Below, piece by piece: positions 33,101 to 41,676 of a stretch of DNA of 64,000 nt. The position numbers and the translations under genes are program-made. Below the pieces are notes generated by a model. The model ran no database searches, had not been told where the DNA came from, and saw nothing but the letters and a program-made list of their open reading frames with translations. Numbering within the stretch: position 1 is the stretch's first letter; each line of letters begins with the position of its first letter. Where the stretch lies: contig NZ_FNBP01000002.1 in the NCBI RefSeq assembly GCF_900102535.1, positions 1-64,000 on the forward strand, in the 5' to 3' direction. Source of the DNA: Sulfitobacter delicatus. GTDB taxonomy: Bacteria > Pseudomonadota > Alphaproteobacteria > Rhodobacterales > Rhodobacteraceae.

Positions 33101-33172
33101 GCTGCTTCCTTGACACGCTGCTGCGCCGCGCCACCTCAGGAGGCGAACGCAAGCACAGTGGAAGGAAGTACC

Positions 33173-33604
33173 ATGTCCCCGATCACCAAATCCGGCAGCG
33201 CAAAATGGACCGGCTCGCTCAAAGAAGGCAATGGCCATGTCTCGACCGAAAGCGGCGTGCTGTCCGACCAGCCCTACGGCTTCAACACGCGCTTTGAGGG
33301 CAAAGACGGCACCAACCCCGAAGAGCTGATCGGTGCGGCACACGCGTCCTGCTTTTCCATGGCCCTGTCGATGATCCTCGGCGAAAGCGACCTGACGCCC
33401 GACAGCATCGAAACCAAGGCCGAGGTGCATCTGGAGCAGAAAGACGGTGGTTTTCATGTGCCGAAGGTGCATCTGACCGTCGAGGCCAAAATCCCCGGCG
33501 CATCTCAGGAAGACTTCGACAAGGCCGCCAAGACCGCCAAGGAAAACTGCCCGATTTCCAAGCTGCTGACAGCCGAGATCACGATGGACGCCAAACTGGT
33601 CTGA
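33173..33604 (+). CDS. OsmC-family organic hydroperoxide reductase
   Basis: A 143-residue OsmC/Ohr-type thiol peroxidase. The two catalytic cysteines are C60 in GAAHASCFSMALS and C126 in AKENCPISKLL, and the conserved Arg lies in NTRFEG near 40. It reduces organic hydroperoxides. The ATG at 33173 has GGAAG upstream. It is a stand-alone gene after the VWA cluster, with 72 bases between. Confidence 0.9.
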   Translation: MSPITKSGSAKWTGSLKEGNGHVSTESGVLSDQPYGFNTRFEGKDGTNPEELIGAAHASCFSMALSMILGESDLTPDSIETKAEVHLEQKDGGFHVPKVHLTVEAKIPGASQEDFDKAAKTAKENCPISKLLTAEITMDAKLV

Positions 33605-33676
33605 TCGCTGAAAATACCACCGGGGCGCAGGTACTGTCCGCTTGCCCCCGGCCCCGGCGCTCCCCATATTGAGGGC

Positions 33677-34360
33677 ATGCTCCGACTCCTCCCCATCCTC
33701 CTCGCCATCCTTTACGCGCTGGCCATGTACCGTTTTTCGGCGTGGCGCACGGCGCGGGAGCTGGATGCGAAGTCGACTCCCTTGGTTGATCCAAAGTTAA
33801 ACGAGATCAGCAACCGCATGGCCAAAGCGCTCGACCTGCCACGCGTCAAGGTGCATCTCTATGAGATCGAGCCGGTCAACGGGCTGGCGGCCCCCGATGG
33901 GCGGATTTTCATCACCCGGGGTTTCTATAACAAGTTCCGCCAAGGCGCTGTTACGGCTGAAGAATTGGCCAGTGTGATCGCGCATGAGTTGGGCCATGTC
34001 GCCCTTGGCCATTCCCGCCGCCGCATGATTGATTTTTCGGGCCAGAACGCTTTGCGCACCGCGCTGGCGATGGTACTGGGGCGGCTCATTCCGGGCATTG
34101 GGGTCTGGATCGCGAGCGGTCTGACCAGCCTGCTCGCCGCGCGGCTGTCGCGCAATGATGAATATGAGGCCGACGCCTATGCCGCCGCTTTGCTCACTAA
34201 GGCTGGGATTGGCATTGGTCCGCAGATTTCACTGTTCGAGAAGCTCGACGCGCTAAGCCAATCGGGCGGCAACCGTCCGCCGGCTTGGCTGCTGAGCCAC
34301 CCCAAGACCGAAGAGCGGATCGACAAGCTGCGCCAGATGCAGTTGCGGTGGGACGGTTAA
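33677..34360 (+). CDS. M48-family metalloprotease
   Basis: A 227-residue zinc protease anchored by an N-terminal hydrophobic helix (about 3-18). The zinc motif is HELGH (103-107), and the third ligand is probably the Glu in NDEYEADAYAA near 165. M48 proteases such as HtpX and BepA maintain envelope protein quality. GAGGG lies only 2 bases before the ATG, so a slightly later start is possible. Its stop is 4 bases from the convergent PIN-domain stop. Confidence 0.87.
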   Translation: MLRLLPILLAILYALAMYRFSAWRTARELDAKSTPLVDPKLNEISNRMAKALDLPRVKVHLYEIEPVNGLAAPDGRIFITRGFYNKFRQGAVTAEELASVIAHELGHVALGHSRRRMIDFSGQNALRTALAMVLGRLIPGIGVWIASGLTSLLAARLSRNDEYEADAYAAALLTKAGIGIGPQISLFEKLDALSQSGGNRPPAWLLSHPKTEERIDKLRQMQLRWDG

Positions 34361-34363
34361 GGG

Positions 34364-34915
34364 TTAGCCAAGAGCCTTAGCCAGACGCGGCAGACGGGCC
34401 TTTTTAAGCAAGGCGCGCATCTGCCAGTCCTCGCCCGACAGCCGTCGCGCTTCTTGCAAGACCGCGTCAGCCACGGGGGCGACCAGTTCCGGCGTCGCTT
34501 GCCAGATGCCGTGCAGATAGCTGTCCGGATCGGCGCGGCTTAGCCCCTCTTCGGCGAGGATCTGGCGCGGGAAGTCTTTGGCATTCAGCGTCAGGATCAT
34601 ATCGGCGCTGCTGGCCACGGCTACGGCCAGCACATGGATGTCATCCGCATCCGGCAGCCAGAGCCGCGCTTGCAAGCCGGGGACGGCATCGCGTTCCGCC
34701 CCCGGCCAGTTGCCGCGCAAAAGCGCGATCTCGGCCCGCGCTTGGGCTTCGCCCGCGGGGCCAAGTTTGATCGCCGCGCGGGCCCATTCCTCCAGTATAC
34801 GCGCCGACCAAATCGGCTCAAACGCGCCGCCCGCGGCCACGCCGAGCACCATCTCGCGCATCACCGTGGGGTAAAGCACGCAGGTGTCGATCAGCACGCG
34901 GGGGCGGGTCTGCAT
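34364..34915 (-). CDS. PIN-domain protein
   Basis: A 183-residue protein with a PIN nuclease fold: LIDTCVLYP (first acidic residue D10), ILEEWARA (second, near 42), DADDIHVLAVAVAS (third) and a C-terminal helical extension. Four acidic ligands for metal-dependent RNA cleavage are plausible. Its ATG shares one base with the stop of the RlmI-like gene, and there is no small antitoxin gene, so it looks like an operon member rather than a toxin-antitoxin toxin. Rhodobacterales carry a similar conserved neighbourhood. Confidence 0.8.
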   Translation of the reverse strand: MQTRPRVLIDTCVLYPTVMREMVLGVAAGGAFEPIWSARILEEWARAAIKLGPAGEAQARAEIALLRGNWPGAERDAVPGLQARLWLPDADDIHVLAVAVASSADMILTLNAKDFPRQILAEEGLSRADPDSYLHGIWQATPELVAPVADAVLQEARRLSGEDWQMRALLKKARLPRLAKALG

Positions 34916-36141
34916 TACAGGCGGAAGAACAGCGACTTGAGATAGCCGCTTTCCGCAAGCTGCGGCAGCTGCGGGTGGTCCGCCCCGGCAAAGCCGGTGT
35001 GCAGCAGCATAGCGCGGCGACCGGCCCGGCCAATGCCGCGTACCGAAGCGGTGCGGAACTGGTTCAGGTCGGCAGCATGCGAGCAGGAGCAGAGGCCCAG
35101 AATGCCGTTTTCGGCCACCAGTTGGGCCGAAAGACGCGCGACACGTTCATAGGCGCGCAGGCCAGCTTCGACCGCTTGGCGCGAGGGGGCAAAGGCGGGC
35201 GGGTCGCAGATTACCACGTCAAAGGTCTCGCCCTCATCGCGCAGGGCGGTGAGCACGTCGAAGGCGTCGCCTTGGCGGGTGGCGAAACGGTCTTGCATGC
35301 CCATCGCGGCGGCCCCGGCTTCGGCCAGTTCCAGCGCGGGCGCGGAGCCGTCGACGGCCAGCGCCGAGGATGCGTCATTGGCGAGAGCCGCGAGGGAGAA
35401 GCCACCGACATGGGCAAAGACATCCAGCACCCGGGCGCCATTGCGCGCGAGATTGGCGGCAAAGGCGTGGTTGGGGCGTTGGTCGTAAAACAGGCCGGTT
35501 TTCTGGCCGCCGGTGAGGTCGGCCATATAGGTGGCTCCATTCATCGGCACGGGCAGCGGGCCTTCGGGCGTGGTGCCTGCGACGGTGGCCGAGGTATCGT
35601 CCAGCCCTTCAAGCTTGCGGGTCCGGCCAGAGGCGTTCTTCTGCACATTCACGACACCCGTCACCGATTGCAGCGCAGCGACCAGCGTCTCGAGCATGGC
35701 GTCGGCCCAAGCGGCATTGGGCTGGATTACACAGGTGTCGCCAAAGCGGTCAATGATGACGCCGGGCAGGCCATCGGCCTCGGCATGGATCAGGCGGTAG
35801 TAGGGCTGATCGTAAAGCTGGCTGCGCAAGGCCAGCGCGCGGGCGATGCGGGTCTCGAACCACGCTTGGGTGATCTCGGCCTCGGGGTCTTGGTCAAGCA
35901 TCCGGGCGATGATTTTGGAGTTCGGATTGACCGCAACCAGCCCCATGGGCGTGCGGTTTTCATCCTCAAGCCGCGCCAGTGTGCCGGGGGCAAGGCCCCG
36001 CGTGCGGCGGTCGGTGACCAGTTCATTGGCATAGACCCAAGGAAAGCCGTGACGGATGGCGCGGGCATTGGCCTTGGGCAAAAGGCGCACCACGGGAACT
36101 GTGGCGGGCTGCGGGGCGGAGGGGGTTTGGGGCGTTGTCAT
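34915..36141 (-). CDS. RlmI-like 23S rRNA (cytosine-C5) methyltransferase
   Basis: A 408-residue protein with an N-terminal PUA-like RNA-binding part (about 14-95, RLLPKANARAIRHGFPWVYANEL), a central beta-hairpin and a C-terminal Rossmann SAM-dependent methyltransferase. The motif I region is ARVLDVFAHVGGFSLAA, and the catalytic motif IV VVICDPPAFAPS follows. The RlmI group methylates C1962 of 23S rRNA in E. coli. It is in a leftward operon: glnE, hypothetical, this gene, PIN. Confidence 0.87.
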   Translation of the reverse strand: MTTPQTPSAPQPATVPVVRLLPKANARAIRHGFPWVYANELVTDRRTRGLAPGTLARLEDENRTPMGLVAVNPNSKIIARMLDQDPEAEITQAWFETRIARALALRSQLYDQPYYRLIHAEADGLPGVIIDRFGDTCVIQPNAAWADAMLETLVAALQSVTGVVNVQKNASGRTRKLEGLDDTSATVAGTTPEGPLPVPMNGATYMADLTGGQKTGLFYDQRPNHAFAANLARNGARVLDVFAHVGGFSLAALANDASSALAVDGSAPALELAEAGAAAMGMQDRFATRQGDAFDVLTALRDEGETFDVVICDPPAFAPSRQAVEAGLRAYERVARLSAQLVAENGILGLCSCSHAADLNQFRTASVRGIGRAGRRAMLLHTGFAGADHPQLPQLAESGYLKSLFFRL

Positions 36142-36197
36142 GGCGCCCTCGTACTGCGTTCGGGCGCTTTGGGAAAGAGGTTTCGCACGCCCTCGCC

Positions 36198-36470
36198 TCA
36201 GTTGCGCGGACGGCTGCGCCAGCCGCCGCGGCGGCGCGGGGTGGTAAGCGTGGTCTGCCCGTCGCGCAGCACTTGCGTCATGGGGTGGTTGGGGTCGGTG
36301 TCTTCATAACGGGTCAGAAGACGCGGCAGGGCCTGCGCGCTATCATGCTCCAGTGGCAGGCTCAGCGCCCAGTCCAGAAAGATACTGCGGCATTCGGCGG
36401 GGCCGATGCCGTCGATCTGGTAGGATTCGTGGATCAGGCCCTTCGGGTCGTCGGGGTCGGTCTGGGTCAT
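36198..36470 (-). CDS. Conserved hypothetical protein downstream of glnE
   Basis: A 90-residue soluble protein, acidic in the first half (PDDPKGLIHESYQIDGIGPAECRSIFLDWALSLP) and ending in a basic tail (PRRRGGWRSRPRN). The start overlaps the glnE stop by 4 bases, so translation is coupled. No known domain is recognised. The conserved neighbourhood suggests a minor role in the same transcript rather than in nitrogen control itself. Confidence 0.7.
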   Translation of the reverse strand: MTQTDPDDPKGLIHESYQIDGIGPAECRSIFLDWALSLPLEHDSAQALPRLLTRYEDTDPNHPMTQVLRDGQTTLTTPRRRGGWRSRPRN

Positions 36471-39271
36471 TCCGCCTCCTTTTCTGGTGCGTCTGGCAAG
36501 GCGTTTGTGATGATCTCTGCGGCGCTATCATAGGCCCCTTGCAACTGGGCCTCCAACGCGGTGAGGTTGTCACTTTCCAGAACCCGGCAGAGGAATTGCG
36601 CTCCCGCCTGCCCCATGGTCTCGGCGTCGAGCTTCTTGGCTGTCAGCAGTCGCGCGGCGCAGATCAGGGTAAAGGCCTGTGTGTAGGTGTGCGAGAGTGT
36701 CGCCTCTGCGCTTTGGTCGATGATGCCGGCATTGCGCGCGGCGGCGAGCCCTGCGTCAATCTCTCGCGCGCCGGTGCCGCCGATCAGCGCGCCGGCTTGG
36801 GCAAAAAGTTCAATGTCCTGCAAGCGCCCGGCACCGGTCTTGGCATCCAGCGGTCCGGCAGGGCTGCGCGCAGCCGCAATGCGGGCACGCATACGGGACA
36901 CTTCGTTCAGCACCTTCTCGCGAGGAGCGGCTTGGCCCAGCACCTCTTGGCGCACCGCTTCGACGTCGTTCGCCAGATCGTCCGGCCCGACGATCACCTG
37001 CGCGCGGGTGAGCGCGAGATGTTCCCAGACCCAAGCCTGTTCCTTTTGATAGCTCTCGAAACTTGCGAGGCTGGTGGCCACCGGCCCTTGATTGCCCGAG
37101 GGCCGCAAGCGCATGTCGATGTCGTAGAGCTTGCCTTGGGACATCGGCGCGGTCATCGCGGTAATCATCGCTTGGGTGAGACGTGCGTAGTAGGTGCGCG
37201 TGGCGAGCGGTCTGCGACCCTCGGAACTGTCGACCCCATCGGCATCATAGATCACCAGCATATCGAGGTCAGACGTCGGTGTCAGCCGCCCTGCCCCGAG
37301 CGAGCCCATCCCAAGGATCACCGCCCCGCGCCCCGGCGGCGTTCCGTGGCGGCTGGCGAATTGGTCAACGACTACGGGCCAGAGTGCTTGCAGGACGGCA
37401 CGGGCCAGCTCGGCGTATTGGACAGAGGCGGTGGCCGCATCAATCAGCCCGCGCAGCAGATGCACGCCGATGCGAAAGTGCCACTCGCGCGCCCAGCGGC
37501 GGGTGCCATCAAGACGCAGCTCATAGTCGGCTTCTTGGGCCAAATGCGCATGCAGCATTTCGGTCAGCTTGTCCTGCCCCGGCCAGTCAGAGAAGAAATC
37601 CCCACCGATCACCGCGTCGAAAACGCCCGCGTTCTGAGAGAGGTGGGACGCAAGTGCGGGCGATGTGGCGACGATGTCGACCAGCAGGTCACCGAGTTGC
37701 GGGTTGGCGCGTAGGAGTGAGAAGAGCTGCACGCCGGCAGGCAGACCCGCCAAGAAACCGTCAAAGGCCAAAAGCCCCTCATCAGGCTTGGCGGAATGGG
37801 CCAAACGGTCCAGCAGCAGCGGTTTCAACCGGCCAAAGATATCCGCCCCCCGCTCGGAGCGCAGCGCAAGATAGCTCGGCCAGCGGTCGAGCACGGAGGT
37901 GTCAAATTGGTGAGCAGCAGGCGCGGCCTCGGGCTCTTCGCGGGTGGCGGCAAAGAAGCTTTCGATCAGGTCATGCACCGATTGCAAGCGGTTGTGGAGA
38001 TCGTCTTTCAACGCGCTGACATCCATATCCATCATACAGGCCAAACGTTCGAAATCCGCGTCGGTTTTAGGCAACGTATGGGTCTGGGCGTCTTGTACCA
38101 TCTGCAAACGGTGCTCGACGGTGCGGTGGGCGCGGTAGTGATCGCTGAGCACTTCGGCCACATCTGCAGGCACCCAATTCTTTTCGGTCAACACTTGCAG
38201 CCCGGCCAGCGTCCCCCGTTCGCGCAACTCTGGATCGCGCCCCCCGGCGATGAGTTGGCGGGTCTGGGTGAAGAACTCAATTTCGCGGATGCCGCCCCGG
38301 GCCAGCTTCATGTCGTGGCCCGGCAAGGTGATCGGTCCGCCCAGACCCTTGTGCTCGCGGATCGCCAGACGCATGTCATGGGCATCTTGAATGGCTGCAA
38401 AATCAAGGTGTCGCCGCCAGACGAAGGGGCGCAGGGACTGTAGGAATTTCTCGCCTGCCTCGATGTCGCCCACGGCGGGGCGCGCTTTGATATAGGCTGC
38501 GCGCTCCCATGTGCGGCCAAGGCTTTCGTAATAGCGCTCGGCAGCCTCCATCGTAATGCAAACGGGCGTAACCGCCGGATCGGGACGCAGGCGCAGGTCG
38601 GTGCGGAACACATAGCCTTCTGCCGTGATATCGCTCAGCGTGCCGCTCATGGCGCGGGTGGCTTTGACGAATGCGCTGCGGGCGGCGTGGAAGTCATCGG
38701 GTTCGAAACGGGTCTCGTCGAAGAGGCAGATCAGGTCGATGTCCGAGGAATAGTTGAGTTCTCGTGCGCCCATTTTGCCCATGGCGAAAACGACCATGCC
38801 GCCACAGTCTTCGAGATCGTCAAGCGTCATGCCGGGCAATTTGCCGCGCTTGATCTGAGCCGCGAGCCCCGCGCGCAGTGCCGCCGTGCAGGCGGCGTCC
38901 GCATAATCAGTAAGCGCGCCTGTGACCTCTTCCAGCGACCAAGCGCCGCTCAGGTCGGCCAGCGCCGTCATCAGGGCCATGCGCCGCTTACCCTGACGCA
39001 ACCCGTCGGCCAGCCGGTCAGGCGCAAGCGCGCCTGCGGCCCCGCGGTTGGCCTCAAGCGCCGCTTCGGGATTGGCCACGACCTCGGTCAGCCAATCCGC
39101 TTCTTTCTCCAGCAAGGCCATCAGATAGGGCGCGGTGGAGGCTGCGGCGGCGATCATGTCCCGCAACTCGGCAGAAAGATCCGGCACCAAACCCGCCGCA
39201 TCCTTGGCGCGTTCTTGGTGGTAGATACGAGGGGAGCGGGTGATCCGCGCGGCGAGGGATGGGTCTGTCAT
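36467..39271 (-). CDS. glnE: GlnE, glutamine synthetase adenylyltransferase/adenylyl-removing enzyme
   Basis: A 934-residue bifunctional enzyme that adds AMP to, and removes it from, glutamine synthetase in answer to PII signalling. Two nucleotidyltransferase domains are visible, each with a G-S-DxD pattern. The N-terminal one has NYSSDIDLICLFDE (about 190) and the C-terminal one has LTPTSDLDMLVIYD (about 670), with a central regulatory helical region. The length matches the family (about 945). The ATG at 39271 was preferred, as the 12 residues upstream are arginine-rich and atypical. Confidence 0.93.
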   Translation of the reverse strand: MTDPSLAARITRSPRIYHQERAKDAAGLVPDLSAELRDMIAAAASTAPYLMALLEKEADWLTEVVANPEAALEANRGAAGALAPDRLADGLRQGKRRMALMTALADLSGAWSLEEVTGALTDYADAACTAALRAGLAAQIKRGKLPGMTLDDLEDCGGMVVFAMGKMGARELNYSSDIDLICLFDETRFEPDDFHAARSAFVKATRAMSGTLSDITAEGYVFRTDLRLRPDPAVTPVCITMEAAERYYESLGRTWERAAYIKARPAVGDIEAGEKFLQSLRPFVWRRHLDFAAIQDAHDMRLAIREHKGLGGPITLPGHDMKLARGGIREIEFFTQTRQLIAGGRDPELRERGTLAGLQVLTEKNWVPADVAEVLSDHYRAHRTVEHRLQMVQDAQTHTLPKTDADFERLACMMDMDVSALKDDLHNRLQSVHDLIESFFAATREEPEAAPAAHQFDTSVLDRWPSYLALRSERGADIFGRLKPLLLDRLAHSAKPDEGLLAFDGFLAGLPAGVQLFSLLRANPQLGDLLVDIVATSPALASHLSQNAGVFDAVIGGDFFSDWPGQDKLTEMLHAHLAQEADYELRLDGTRRWAREWHFRIGVHLLRGLIDAATASVQYAELARAVLQALWPVVVDQFASRHGTPPGRGAVILGMGSLGAGRLTPTSDLDMLVIYDADGVDSSEGRRPLATRTYYARLTQAMITAMTAPMSQGKLYDIDMRLRPSGNQGPVATSLASFESYQKEQAWVWEHLALTRAQVIVGPDDLANDVEAVRQEVLGQAAPREKVLNEVSRMRARIAAARSPAGPLDAKTGAGRLQDIELFAQAGALIGGTGAREIDAGLAAARNAGIIDQSAEATLSHTYTQAFTLICAARLLTAKKLDAETMGQAGAQFLCRVLESDNLTALEAQLQGAYDSAAEIITNALPDAPEKEAE

Positions 39272-39346
39272 AGGGTCAGCTTTGCGGGCGGATCTGCGTG
39301 GCGTCAATGGGGGTTGCGGCTATTGCATAAGACCTGCAGCGCTGAC

Positions 39347-39380
39347 AAAAAATGCCCCCACCTATAGCGGAGGCATTTTC
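39347..39380 (-). terminator. Rho-independent terminator for the acidic protein gene
   Basis: Reading leftward, AAAATGCC-TCC...GGGGGCATTTTTT forms a stem of about 11 bp with mismatches near the loop, ending in a T run. It lies about 40 bases past the stop of the gene at 39419 and just before the glnE start, insulating the two. Confidence 0.7.
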
Positions 39381-39418
39381 TTGTAATATAGTTTAGCCCC
39401 TGACAGGACCAGGAACTG

Positions 39419-40366
39419 TCACGCCATATCGAAAATATCTTCTCCGGCGTCGTCTTCGGCGGCATCCGCCTCGGCCAGAAGATAGGCTTCTGCGCCCATT
39501 TCCATAGCTTCGCCGAGGGTGAGCGCTGACACCAAGCTCGCGGCTTCGTCCTCGGACGTCTCAGTCTCATCCAACGCGTCGTCATAAGCCTGCATTACCG
39601 CATCGACATCAGCAAACCCATCTTCCGGCGCATCAAGACGGAAGAGCTCGGTAATACCGCCCTCCTCGTCGATATCGAAGAAAACAATCGACTCCAGTTC
39701 CGTTACATCACCATTCAGGTCATCCAAAGAAAGGTAATAGTCGAGAAAGTTTTCGAAAGTTGGCTCTGTCCCCTCAGGCAACGAAGGCATGAACCAGTCT
39801 GAGTCTTCTTGCTCTTCAGCGAGAATATAGGCGTCTACCGCGGTATTCTCGTCGCCAGAGGGCATCGCATTGAAGAAGACCTTATCATAGGTCGGTTCAT
39901 CAGGATCTTTCGGTTCCTCGGGTTCTTCTGGTTCTTCGGGCTCTTCAGGGTTGTCTGAGACCCCTTTGATGGAACCAGCCTCAGTCGTCGTCGAGGTGGC
40001 GCGCACACCAAAGACGTCAATTTTGTCAAGGCTGCTGATATCGAGCGACATTGTCAGCGTATCCCCGGCAGAGAGATAGGTTTCTTTCTCGTCCGCATCC
40101 GGACCAAGGCCCGGCTGGCTGAGCTCGATAGCATCGTCCCACTGCACCTTGTCGCCACCTAGGCGGGCACCGTTCATATTAAGCGGACCGTCAAGGCTAG
40201 CGCTCTTACCAGACTGGTCATCATCGCCGAAATAGACGGCGTTGACGTCCATCGAGCCTTCTAAAACATCGATATCGGCAAGAAATTCGCCGTCCTTCTC
40301 GTATATGGTCACGGTGTAAGACAGCCCGTCGACCTCGTAGCTAAAGACTTTTGAATGAGCAGCCAT
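39419..40366 (-). CDS. Very acidic protein with Glu-Pro linker, function unknown
   Basis: A 315-residue protein with no signal peptide. Residues 1-135 look like a beta-rich domain (FSYEVDGLSYTVTIYEKDGEFLADID...). A linker of EEP repeats follows (about 139-158), then an Asp/Glu-rich second region (about 160-315) with tandem helices ending GEDIFDMA. There are strikingly many Asp and Glu and few basic residues, and no cysteine was seen. This recalls secreted Ca-binding proteins, but neither RTX nonapeptides nor a classical secretion signal is seen. Not recognised. A strong terminator follows. Confidence 0.65.
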   Translation of the reverse strand: MAAHSKVFSYEVDGLSYTVTIYEKDGEFLADIDVLEGSMDVNAVYFGDDDQSGKSASLDGPLNMNGARLGGDKVQWDDAIELSQPGLGPDADEKETYLSAGDTLTMSLDISSLDKIDVFGVRATSTTTEAGSIKGVSDNPEEPEEPEEPEEPKDPDEPTYDKVFFNAMPSGDENTAVDAYILAEEQEDSDWFMPSLPEGTEPTFENFLDYYLSLDDLNGDVTELESIVFFDIDEEGGITELFRLDAPEDGFADVDAVMQAYDDALDETETSEDEAASLVSALTLGEAMEMGAEAYLLAEADAAEDDAGEDIFDMA

Positions 40367-40565
40367 TCTCTGTTCCTTTCATTAGAACACGTCTATGTCG
40401 CGCCTATTTCTGCCCTTCCCCAGGGCTACTTTACGTCACAATTGGACTTACCATAAAAAGGCTTCTCAAAAAAAATAAATCGCCAAGTTTCAGGAAACAA
40501 ACTGTTTCGTAGTCGATAGTTGAATGAACCCTGCTCCACTTCAGTCGAGCGCCAGCCACATCCTC

Positions 40566-40585
40566 AATGTAAAAAACATTCACAT
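40566..40585. promoter_or_regulatory. Operator copy 1 upstream of the DUF2852 gene
   Basis: The sequence ATGTAAA-AAACA-TTCACAT (40567-40585) is an inverted repeat of 7-base arms with one mismatch. The same pattern, with perfect arms, lies 58 bp downstream. Repetition plus symmetry argues for a dimeric regulator binding site. The regulator is unknown. Confidence 0.6.
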
Positions 40586-40623
40586 AACCCCTTGCGAAAC
40601 GGCCCCGGCGTCCCAATCTATTT

Positions 40624-40643
40624 AATGTGAAAGACATTCACAT
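40624..40643. promoter_or_regulatory. Operator copy 2 upstream of the DUF2852 gene
   Basis: ATGTGAA-AGACA-TTCACAT (40625-40643) is a perfect inverted repeat with 7-base arms and a 5-base spacer. With the preceding A it matches copy 1 at 18 of 20 positions. The centre lies about 63 bases before the ATG at 40698. The half-site resembles the CRP half-site TGTGA, but the 7-base gap between halves differs from CRP's 6. Confidence 0.65.
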
Positions 40644-40697
40644 CACCAAAGACGCCCGGGCCGGCGACAGGCCCTTCATGAGCGAAAGGCTACGACA

Positions 40698-41102
40698 ATG
40701 ACGACAGTGACCACCGACCCGACCTATGGCGCCCGCGGCTGGTTCGCCCGTACTGAGAACTGGATGGACGAGCGTGGCAAAGGCGCATGGATCGCCGCCA
40801 TGGTACTCGGCTTCATCTTTTTCTGGCCGCTTGGCCTCGCCCTTCTGTTCTATATGATCTGGAGCAAACGCATGTTCTCTTCGAAATCCTGCACCCGCAA
40901 ATCGAGCCGCGCGATGATGTCGCGCAACACCGGCAACAGCGCCTTTGACGCCTATAAGGCCGACACGCTGCGCCGCCTCGAAGAAGAGCAGAGCAATTTC
41001 GAAGCCTTCCTTGAGCGGCTCCGTGAAGCCAAGGACAAGGCCGAGTTCGACCAGTTCATGGACGAACGTGCCAAGCGCGACGATGGCACAGCAAGCGCCT
41101 AA
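40698..41102 (+). CDS. DUF2852 membrane protein
   Basis: A 134-residue protein with a central membrane helix (about 31-53, IAAMVLGFIFFWPLGLALLFYMIW) and a charged helical C-terminal half (about 83-134, LRRLEEEQSNFEAFLERLREAKDKAEFDQFMDE). I recognise the helix and its WPLGLALL pattern as DUF2852, common in alphaproteobacteria and of unknown function. Two copies of a palindromic operator lie upstream, so it is probably regulated. A terminator follows. Confidence 0.78.
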   Translation: MTTVTTDPTYGARGWFARTENWMDERGKGAWIAAMVLGFIFFWPLGLALLFYMIWSKRMFSSKSCTRKSSRAMMSRNTGNSAFDAYKADTLRRLEEEQSNFEAFLERLREAKDKAEFDQFMDERAKRDDGTASA

Positions 41103-41111
41103 CCCCTCCCC

Positions 41112-41141
41112 GCTCCCCGGCTTTTGGCCGGGGAGCCTTTT
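41112..41141 (+). terminator. Rho-independent terminator after the DUF2852 gene
   Basis: A 9-bp perfect stem CTCCCCGGC...GCCGGGGAG with a 5-base loop is followed by CC and TTTT. Confidence 0.8.
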
Positions 41142-41153
41142 GCAGGACGAGAC

Positions 41154-41606
41154 ATGACCTATACCACCGCCCCGATGACACCAGACCCAGACCTGCACCC
41201 GCAGTTCTACGAGGGCATTCCGTTCAAACGGCTTTTGGCTTGGATCGCAGATGTGGTCCTTGTGTTCTTGATCTGCGTGGTGGTCCTGCCCTTTACCGCC
41301 TTCACCGGGCTGTTCTTTTTCCCCTTCATGATGCTGGTGCTTGGCTTTGCCTACCGTGTTGCCACGCTGACCAGCGGCTCGGCGACATGGGGGATGCGGC
41401 TGATGGGAATGGAGCTGCGCGACCGGCGCGACCAGCCCTTTGATTTCGCCACAGCGCTGCTGCATACGATCGGCTATTCACTCTCGATGACGGTGACACC
41501 TATTCAGCTGGTTTCCGCCGTTTTGATCTGCAGCACCGCGCGTCGTCAAAGCCTTACCGACATGGTGCTTGGCACTGCGCCGGTGAACTGTCGCTTGGGC
41601 CGTTAA
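41154..41606 (+). CDS. RDD-family membrane protein
   Basis: A 150-residue protein with three to four membrane helices and the RDD pattern (FKRLLAWIADVVLVFLI at the first helix, WGMRLMGMELRDRRDQP at the conserved Arg/Asp loop). Family members are found in transport and stress settings with no fixed function. The start at 41154 lies after the terminator; the longer frame reads through the terminator and was rejected. Confidence 0.82.
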   Translation: MTYTTAPMTPDPDLHPQFYEGIPFKRLLAWIADVVLVFLICVVVLPFTAFTGLFFFPFMMLVLGFAYRVATLTSGSATWGMRLMGMELRDRRDQPFDFATALLHTIGYSLSMTVTPIQLVSAVLICSTARRQSLTDMVLGTAPVNCRLGR

Positions 41607-41676
41607 GTCACGCAACTTTAGTCTTGGCGGGATGGAGGGCGATTGATAGCATCCCGCGACAACTGCCCGGGACCCC

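Larger units (their letters stand above)
40367..40697. other. 331-bp intergenic region with tandem operator
   Basis: Gene-free promoter region between the leftward acidic protein gene and the rightward DUF2852 gene. It holds the two operator copies listed separately. Short frames of up to 68 codons exist but look like chance. Confidence 0.5.

Noticed and set aside
34975-37714. Long plus-strand frames opposite the RlmI-like gene and glnE
   Set aside because: They are shadows of genes with clear motifs on the other strand.
40625-40643. CRP site upstream of the DUF2852 gene
   Set aside because: The halves TGTGA and TCACA are 7 bases apart rather than 6, so CRP is unlikely. The site is kept as an unassigned operator.
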